Shown: piece by piece, positions 15,665 to 20,255 of the stretch
How positions within the stretch are numbered: the stretch's first letter is position 1
Layout: each line of letters opens with the position of its first letter
Origin: an uncultured Bacteroidales bacterium
Lineage (GTDB): Bacteria > Bacteroidota > Bacteroidia > Bacteroidales > P3
NCBI GenBank assembly: GCA_947177845.1
Contig: CAMWVZ010000007.1
Span: 1-20,255 of the forward strand
Reading direction: 5' to 3'
Length of the DNA stretch: 20,255 nt
Notes under the pieces: model-generated
Told to the model about the DNA's origin: nothing
Database searches by the model: none
What the model saw: only the letters and a program-made list of their open reading frames with translations
Program-made: the position numbers and the translations under genes

Positions 15665-15697
15665 AAAAGGGGGCTGTTTGAAAAACAGCCCCCTTTT
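15665..15697. terminator. Bidirectional intrinsic terminator between ftsZ and ispF
   Basis: A 15-bp perfect stem (15665-15679 with 15683-15697) with a GC-rich core GGGGGCTG and a three-base loop is flanked by A-runs on the left and T-runs on the right. It therefore works as a U-tailed terminator in both directions, ending the dcw operon on the + strand and the porV-ispF operon on the - strand. It lies 21 bp after the ftsZ stop and 20 bp beyond the ispF stop. Confidence 0.95.
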
Positions 15698-15716
15698 TTA
15701 TATCGCGTCGGTACGA

Positions 15717-16196
15717 CTATACCGCGTAAATCAACGCTACGGCGGAGGCGGAAACGCCTTCTTCCCGTCCTTCGAAGCCCATTTTTTCGGTGGTGGTGGC
15801 CTTTACCGAAACTTGGTCGGGGTTTATCTGCAAGACCTCGGCCAAGCGCTTCTGCATGACCGGGATATAGGGGGCAATCTTGGGCTTCTGCAAGCGGAGG
15901 CAAGAATCCACGTTGCCTATGGCATAGCCTTTTTGGTGCAACAAATCCTTCACCTTGCCCAAGAGCACCGTGCTGTCTATATCTTTATATGTAGAATCCG
16001 TATCGGGAAAATGCTTGCCTATGTCGCCCAAGGCGGCGGCACCCAACAAGGCATCGCAAAGGGCATGAATCAGCACGTCGGCATCCGAATGCCCCGCCAA
16101 ACCTTGGGTATGCGCAATCTCCACCCCGCCCAAAACCAGTTTCCGGTTCGGGGCAAAGCGGTGCGCATCATAGCCGTAACCTATGCGGAAATTCAT
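15717..16196 (-). CDS. ispF: 2-C-methyl-D-erythritol 2,4-cyclodiphosphate synthase IspF
   Basis: IspF catalyses the fifth step of the methylerythritol phosphate pathway, making the cyclic diphosphate that leads to isopentenyl diphosphate, the precursor of undecaprenyl carrier and quinones. The 159-residue protein has the zinc ligands Asp10 and His12 in GYDAH and His44 after GHSDAD (35-40), together with GDIGKHFPDTD and the late ATTTEKMGFEGREEG motif. Length is typical of the trimeric enzyme. Its ATG overlaps the porV stop by one base (TAATG), with GGAG just upstream inside porV, so its translation is probably coupled to that of porV. To my recollection porV and ispF are also neighbours in Porphyromonas gingivalis. 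Confidence 0.97.
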   Translation of the reverse strand: MNFRIGYGYDAHRFAPNRKLVLGGVEIAHTQGLAGHSDADVLIHALCDALLGAAALGDIGKHFPDTDSTYKDIDSTVLLGKVKDLLHQKGYAIGNVDSCLRLQKPKIAPYIPVMQKRLAEVLQINPDQVSVKATTTEKMGFEGREEGVSASAVALIYAV

Positions 16197-17410
16197 TATT
16201 CTCCCGACTTTTTCTTCTTGTCGAAGGAGAATTTGACACCTACGCGAAGCGTGTTTTTAAGAGGATTGGAACCCGCCGTCTGCGAGGTGGGAATGAGATA
16301 GGAAAAATCGAGCCCCACCATTTTATATTGCAGACCTACCCCCAAGGAAAAGTATTGACGGTCTCCCTTGTATTTACTTTCGTGGAAATAGCCCAGTCTC
16401 ACGGCCACGATGTCCCTCCACCAGTATTCCGCGCCGAGACTCCACATAATTTCCTGCATTTCTTCCTTAAAGCCGCCCGGAGCGTCGCCGAACGATTGGA
16501 AGATACCCTGCATTACGTTTACGCGGTTGGTGCGGCCTCCGATAATCGTGTCATTGCGCATGAAAGGAGGCGTGGGAACCAAAAGTTTGTAGGCCTCGCC
16601 GTAGAAGCCCACCGAATTGTAGTCGTTGATATGCCAGTCGAAACCTATGCCCAAACGCAGGGCGGCGGGCAGGAAGTTACGGTCTACATCCTCAAGGTTG
16701 TCGCTGTAACTCATTTTATTCCCGACATTGGTGATACTCAGACCGGCCATCAAAGTACCGCCCTTAAAGTTCTTCACCTCGAAATCCTGTTTGTAGTACA
16801 GGCCTATATCCGCCGCACCGGCAAGACCCGCCTTGGTGTCCTGACCCTGCACGTATTGCCCCAAGGTGAGGTTGGAGTAGATGAAACGGCCTGTTACCGC
16901 AATCGAGAGCACATCGATGATTTTACGCGAATAACTTACGTCAATCGCAAATTCGTTGGGGCGGAAAGTTTGGGCACTGTAAGGATTTCCTGATTCGTCA
17001 GTAAAGGTTACGTCGCCCATGGAGAAATAGAGCAAGGAGGCGGCGAGGGCGTTGCGGTCGTCGAACTTATACATGCCCGAAAGGTAGACCAACGACATAT
17101 CGGGCACTAAATTGAGCAACCACGGGCTATAGGTAAGAGCAACGCCGTAGTCTTTCTCCATAAAGACAGATTTGGCGGCGTTGTAGTGCTGAGAATAGAG
17201 GTCGGGCGTGGTGGCCACACCTATATCTCCCATACCACTCGAGCGGGCATCGGGAGACAACGAAAGGAAAGGCACGGCCGTGGAAATGGCGTTGGCAGTT
17301 TGCCCGAACCTTTCATGTACGGGCGGGTTGTTAGGGCTCACGATTTGCGCACGGAGAGCAGGCACGGCCAAAAGCAAAAGAGCCGATAAGGCTACAAGTT
17401 TTTTTTGCAT
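16196..17410 (-). CDS. porV: Type IX secretion system outer-membrane protein PorV (LptO)
   Basis: PorV is an outer-membrane beta-barrel of the FadL-like superfamily. It carries T9SS cargo from the translocon to the PorU sortase, where the C-terminal signal is removed and A-LPS attached. The 404-residue precursor has a signal peptide (1-22, cleavage after LRAQ) and the N-terminal motif NAISTAVPFLSLSPDARSSG typical of PorV. Many alternating aromatic-rich strands and a barrel-like final segment follow. The product is close in length to the P. gingivalis protein. In that species porU stands directly before porV; here the upstream neighbour is porP in the opposite direction, so porU must be elsewhere. 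ispF overlaps its stop. Confidence 0.92.
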   Translation of the reverse strand: MQKKLVALSALLLLAVPALRAQIVSPNNPPVHERFGQTANAISTAVPFLSLSPDARSSGMGDIGVATTPDLYSQHYNAAKSVFMEKDYGVALTYSPWLLNLVPDMSLVYLSGMYKFDDRNALAASLLYFSMGDVTFTDESGNPYSAQTFRPNEFAIDVSYSRKIIDVLSIAVTGRFIYSNLTLGQYVQGQDTKAGLAGAADIGLYYKQDFEVKNFKGGTLMAGLSITNVGNKMSYSDNLEDVDRNFLPAALRLGIGFDWHINDYNSVGFYGEAYKLLVPTPPFMRNDTIIGGRTNRVNVMQGIFQSFGDAPGGFKEEMQEIMWSLGAEYWWRDIVAVRLGYFHESKYKGDRQYFSLGVGLQYKMVGLDFSYLIPTSQTAGSNPLKNTLRVGVKFSFDKKKKSGE

Positions 17411-17427
17411 TGCAACAGGTTTTAAAG

Positions 17428-17441
17428 GTGTGTTTACACAC
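17428..17441 (-). promoter_or_regulatory. Small dyad in the porV leader
   Basis: GTGTG (17428-17432) and CACAC (17437-17441) form a perfect five-base dyad around TTTA, about 20 bases before the porV start on the - strand. It could be a leader hairpin or an operator half-site pair. Nothing further supports a specific regulator. Confidence 0.3.
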
Positions 17442-17494
17442 GCAGGGTTAAAAAGTACCGCTTCCTTCGTTCATCGGCAAAATCTTTTGAGCAA

Positions 17495-17502
17495 CAAAAG
17501 TA
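17495..17502 (-). promoter_or_regulatory. Candidate porV promoter, -7 element TACTTTTG
   Basis: On the - strand the sequence reads TACTTTTGTTGC, an exact TAnnTTTG. A TTTG lies upstream on that strand (17527-17530), but 24 bases away, slightly beyond the usual 19-21. The transcript would start near 17488, giving a leader of nearly 80 bases. Confidence 0.55.
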
Positions 17503-17555
17503 CGCGAAAATACAAAAAGTTGAGCGCAAAGCCAACTTCAAATACAAAAAAATAT

Positions 17556-17563
17556 TATCTTTG
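17556..17563 (+). promoter_or_regulatory. Candidate porP promoter, -7 element TATCTTTG
   Basis: TATCTTTGCC is an exact TAnnTTTG element and lies 24 bp before the ATG at 17588. No TTG is present at the standard -33 distance. The TTG within this element opens an in-frame extension, but it cannot be the start codon if it is part of the promoter. The element is divergent from the porV promoter about 55 bp away. Confidence 0.55.
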
Positions 17564-17587
17564 CCACCTTTGGATAGAAAAAGAAAG

Positions 17588-18610
17588 ATGACAGGAATGC
17601 ATTCCTTTCGGAAAATCAAGCGTATTTGCACCGTTTTGTGTCTAACGGCGTGTGCGGCTTTCGCCCATGCGCAGGATATGCATCTGTCGCAACTCTACTC
17701 CAATCCCCTCTATTTAAATCCCGCTTTTGCCGGCACCTCGGGTTGCGGGCGCATCACGGCGGGCTACCGCAACCAATGGCCCAACGTGGGCGGCGGGTTT
17801 TCCTTGGCGGCGGTTTCCTACGACCAATATATCAGAGCGTTGCATGGCGGCATAGGTGCCTATGTGAATGCCGATTTTCAAGGCGGTGGCACATTCCGCG
17901 AGATTTCGGCGGCCTTTATGTATGCGTTCCGTGCGCAACTTTCGGATAAATTGTTTCTTACATTGGCTGTGCAGGGCTCCTACGCCAACCGCTACGTCAA
18001 TTGGGAATCGCTCACTTTCCCCGACCAATACGACCCCTATTTAGGTTTGGTGCAGGGGCGTCCCACCGCCGAGAACCTGCCGAACACCCCGCTGAACCGT
18101 CATTACGGGGATGTGGGTGTGGGCGCTACGTTCTACGGACAGAACTTTTATGTGGGCGTGTCGGCCGTGCATCTCATCCGTCCCGATGTGGGCTTCATGG
18201 GGCCGAGCCGCTTGAGTATCCGTTACAGCGCACAGGCGGGCGGCAAGATTTATTTCAAACCCACCTATAACGAAATCCGCGACGAGAAGGATCCTTACCT
18301 CTCGCCCAATATCGTCTATATCCAGCAGGGCAAGTTCACCGAGCTCAACTACGGGCTTTATGCGCAGATGTGGCCGGTTGTTTTCGGGGTGTGGTTCCGT
18401 CAGAGCTTCAGCAACCCCGATGCCGTGATTTTTATGTTGGGTGCTGATTTCAAAGGCATTCACATTTCTTACAGCTACGACCTCACGGTGTCGAAACTCA
18501 CGGCACGGAGCGGCGGCAGCCACGAAATTGCGTTGGGATTCCGTATTCCCTGCAAGCGTCAGGCTATGGGGGCCCGTCGTATCGAGCCTATCCCCTGTCC
18601 GAGGTTCTAA
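17588..18610 (+). CDS. porP: Type IX secretion system protein PorP/SprF family
   Basis: PorP/SprF proteins are outer-membrane beta-barrels of about 300-350 residues; in T9SS they work with the PorK/PorN ring or with specific cargo such as adhesins. The 340-residue precursor has a signal peptide (about 1-29, ending AFAHAQ) and the family's opening motif QLYSNPLYLNPAFAGT, followed by GYRNQWP and the SYDQY segment. The C-terminal half has repeated strand-like stretches and a late SYSYDLTVSKL motif typical of the family. The ATG at 17588 fits the signal peptide and the promoter; 17597 is an alternative. It is followed by gldK/porK, as in other T9SS loci, so PorP of the core machine is a better call than a SprF cargo partner. 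Confidence 0.9.
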   Translation: MTGMHSFRKIKRICTVLCLTACAAFAHAQDMHLSQLYSNPLYLNPAFAGTSGCGRITAGYRNQWPNVGGGFSLAAVSYDQYIRALHGGIGAYVNADFQGGGTFREISAAFMYAFRAQLSDKLFLTLAVQGSYANRYVNWESLTFPDQYDPYLGLVQGRPTAENLPNTPLNRHYGDVGVGATFYGQNFYVGVSAVHLIRPDVGFMGPSRLSIRYSAQAGGKIYFKPTYNEIRDEKDPYLSPNIVYIQQGKFTELNYGLYAQMWPVVFGVWFRQSFSNPDAVIFMLGADFKGIHISYSYDLTVSKLTARSGGSHEIALGFRIPCKRQAMGARRIEPIPCPRF

Positions 18611-18633
18611 AATGCGTTTTATATACGCACCTC

Positions 18634-18664
18634 TTGAAAGTGTCTTGAAAAAGACTTATCTTTG
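18634..18664 (+). promoter_or_regulatory. Promoter of gldK/porK: TTG-N20-TATCTTTG
   Basis: A -33 TTG (18634-18636) and a -7 TATCTTTG (18657-18664) are separated by 20 bases, the best match to the Bacteroidota promoter in the window. Transcription would start near 18671, giving a leader of about 15 bases to the ATG at 18686. gldK and the genes after it can therefore be expressed without porP. Confidence 0.65.
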
Positions 18665-18685
18665 CACCGCTTAAAATGTAGAAAG

Positions 18686-20218
18686 ATGTATAAGCAAGCT
18701 TTCAGATTTCTGTTTGTAGCCGGCATATTGGCTACCCTTGTTTCTTGCAACAGCAAGACCGGACAGTCGCAGTCCACGGGTTGGGGCGTCAACGACCCCA
18801 AATGGGGCGGCTATCAACGCACCGAAAACTACGTGCAGCCGGTTCCCCTCCGCTTTGTGTTTATTCAGGGCGGCTATTTCGTCATGGGGCGCAATCAGGA
18901 AGACCTCAAGTACGAACACAACAACGACCCGCGTCGTGCCACTGTAAGTTCGTTCTATATGGACGAAGTGGAGACCTCCAATGCCGATTATGCCGAGTAT
19001 ATCTACTGGCTCAATCGTATCTACGGTCAGGACTATCCCGAAGTGGTGGAAAAGGCCAAGCCCGATCCTTTGGTTTGGAACAGCGTGGGCGGTTTCCGCG
19101 ACGCTATGACCGAGGCCTATTTCGAAAACCCGGGCTACAACAACTATCCCGTGGTGGGTGTTACGTGGGAACAGGCCCGCGACTACTGCGATTGGCGGAC
19201 CGACCGTATCAACGAGTACATTTTGATTCAGGCCAAGATTCTCAAAATGGATATGGGACAGACCGCCGACAACAACTTCAACACCGATGCCTATCTGGCC
19301 GGTCAGTATAGCGGTATCGTAAATAAAGGTCTGCAGGATATGGATCCCAACGCCACCGAAACCCGTCGCGGTGTGCAGAGAAAAGACGGTATCCTGATTG
19401 AGAAGCTGCGTCTTCCCACCGAAGCCGAATGGGAATATGCCGCGTTGGCCTTGATGGGCAACAGCAATCAGGAACGTGTGGCCGAACGCCGCATTTATCC
19501 GTGGAACGGCAAACCTTTGCAGGTACGTGCTCCCCAAACGCCTTACAGAGGCACCATGATGGCCAACTTTATGCGTGGCGACGGTGACTATATGGGTACG
19601 GCGGGTGCGTTGAACGACGGCGCCGACTACACGGCTCCCGTTTACTCCTACTTCGCCAACGATTTCGGTTTGTATAACATGGCCGGCAACGTGGCCGAAT
19701 GGTGTATGGACGTATATCGTCCCCTTACGTTCGAGGATGCCGACGGTTTGAATGCCTATCGTGGTAACGTTTATCAAACGGTGGAACGCGACGAAGACGG
19801 CTTGATTGCCGAAAAAGACAGCTTGGGCCGCATCCGCTACCGTCAGTTCACCGACGAAGAATTGGCTTCGCGTGAGAACTTCAACAAGTCCGACAACCGC
19901 AACTACTTGGACGGTGATTATGAATCGGCCATTGTGGAAGACTGGTTGGCCAAGGGCGACGGTGACGAAGAAGAGGAAGGTGCTTCGGCGCAGTCTTCCT
20001 CCACCACTTCGCTTCTGTATGAATACGGCACAAGTTCGTTGATTTCCGATAAGTCGCGTGTGGTGAAGGGCGGTTCGTGGAAAGACCGCGCCTACTATAC
20101 TTCGGCGGCCACCCGTCGTTTCATGGATCAGGACAAGAGCTCCGACTGGATCGGTTTCCGTTGCGCGATGCCCCGTATCGGTGCGGCGAACGGAGGTTCG
20201 TTGGCTACCAAGAGATAG
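18686..20218 (+). CDS. gldK: Type IX secretion system lipoprotein GldK/PorK
   Basis: GldK/PorK is an outer-membrane lipoprotein that forms the periplasmic ring of the T9SS together with GldN/PorN. The 510-residue precursor has a lipoprotein signal with lipobox LVSC (lipidated Cys21) and a formylglycine-generating-enzyme-like (SUMF1) domain from about 55 to the end: GGYFVMG (62-68), RLPTEAEWEYAA (about 242-253), YNMAGNVAEWCMDVY (about 329-343), GGSW (about 461-464) and IGFRCAM. One of the two catalytic cysteines of true enzymes is absent from the GGSW segment, so the domain is structural, as known for this family. An acidic, serine-rich insertion lies at about 422-450. The ATG at 18686 was chosen over an in-frame TTG that is part of the promoter. 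porL, porM and porN probably follow beyond the window. Confidence 0.93.
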   Translation: MYKQAFRFLFVAGILATLVSCNSKTGQSQSTGWGVNDPKWGGYQRTENYVQPVPLRFVFIQGGYFVMGRNQEDLKYEHNNDPRRATVSSFYMDEVETSNADYAEYIYWLNRIYGQDYPEVVEKAKPDPLVWNSVGGFRDAMTEAYFENPGYNNYPVVGVTWEQARDYCDWRTDRINEYILIQAKILKMDMGQTADNNFNTDAYLAGQYSGIVNKGLQDMDPNATETRRGVQRKDGILIEKLRLPTEAEWEYAALALMGNSNQERVAERRIYPWNGKPLQVRAPQTPYRGTMMANFMRGDGDYMGTAGALNDGADYTAPVYSYFANDFGLYNMAGNVAEWCMDVYRPLTFEDADGLNAYRGNVYQTVERDEDGLIAEKDSLGRIRYRQFTDEELASRENFNKSDNRNYLDGDYESAIVEDWLAKGDGDEEEEGASAQSSSTTSLLYEYGTSSLISDKSRVVKGGSWKDRAYYTSAATRRFMDQDKSSDWIGFRCAMPRIGAANGGSLATKR

Positions 20219-20255
20219 TCCTCAAGGAGAAAGGATAGAGAGGCGTAGCGTGGGC
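20219..20255 (+). other. Start of the gldK-downstream gap
   Basis: These 37 bases contain AAGGAGAAAGG but no start codon of a recognisable gene. By analogy with other T9SS loci porL/gldL would begin just beyond the window, but this is not visible. Confidence 0.4.

Noticed and set aside
17561..17587. TTG start for porP adding nine residues
   Set aside because: The TTG is the end of the TATCTTTG element, and the added residues would precede a normal signal peptide.
18613..18629. TGCGT/ACGCA hairpin after porP as a terminator
   Set aside because: The stem is five base pairs with a seven-base loop and no T-run follows.
18662..18685. TTG start for gldK adding eight residues
   Set aside because: It is inside the -7 promoter element, and the lipoprotein signal is complete from the ATG at 18686.
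18686..20218. Active formylglycine-generating enzyme
   Set aside because: The second catalytic cysteine is missing from the GGSW segment, and the lipobox and position identify a GldK/PorK structural lipoprotein.
1..20255. Mobile elements, phage genes, CRISPR arrays or defence genes
   Set aside because: All coding space is filled by core cell-wall, division, isoprenoid and T9SS genes, and no inverted-repeat ends, transposases or spaced repeats are visible.

Overview
The window is a chromosomal stretch from a member of the Bacteroidota, most likely order Bacteroidales. Four things point there: the division and cell-wall gene order, the TAnnTTTG type of promoter element ahead of several genes, a long Bacteroidota-type FtsZ, MraY and FtsL-like protein, and genes of the type IX secretion system (T9SS: PorV, PorP/SprF, GldK/PorK), which is restricted to this phylum. 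I see no insertion sequence, phage gene, CRISPR array, tRNA or rRNA.

Region 1 (1-325) is the non-coding control region of the cell-wall cluster. It holds TGGG-type boxes at 184, 194, 204, 224 and 234, all on one 10-bp register, which is the arrangement expected of a MraZ operator. A TAnnTTTG element (248-255) and a foldable leader (258-318) follow, directly before mraZ.

Region 2 (326-15644, all +) is the dcw cluster: mraZ, rsmH, an ftsL-like gene, ftsI, murE, mraY, a truncated murD, ftsW, murG, murC, ftsQ, ftsA, ftsZ. Gaps are 3-40 bp, with one overlap, up to the end of ftsA, so it reads as one long operon; about 100 bp with a hairpin and a second TAnnTTTG element separates ftsA from ftsZ. 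The products supply cytoplasmic precursor synthesis (MurC, MurE), lipid I and II (MraY, MurG), septal polymerisation and cross-linking (FtsW, FtsI), and the divisome scaffold (FtsL, FtsQ, FtsA, FtsZ). murB, murF and ddl are not in the window. A strong bidirectional terminator (15665-15697) closes the cluster.

Region 3 (15717-17410, -) holds porV and ispF, which overlap by one base (TAATG). Region 4 (17588-20218, +) holds porP/sprF and gldK/porK, the first two genes of the usual porP-porK-porL-porM-porN run; the window ends just after gldK. porV and porP diverge from a shared promoter region.

The outstanding observation is the murD position. Between mraY and ftsW sits an intact 184-codon frame that matches only the C-terminal domain of MurD plus a short tail of the central domain. 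The UDP-MurNAc-binding domain and the ATP-binding P-loop domain are absent, an in-frame stop upstream rules out a longer frame, and two key motifs that remain are altered. It cannot be a normal MurD ligase, so this organism must have D-Glu ligation encoded elsewhere, or the fragment has another role, or the locus has a deletion of biological or assembly origin.
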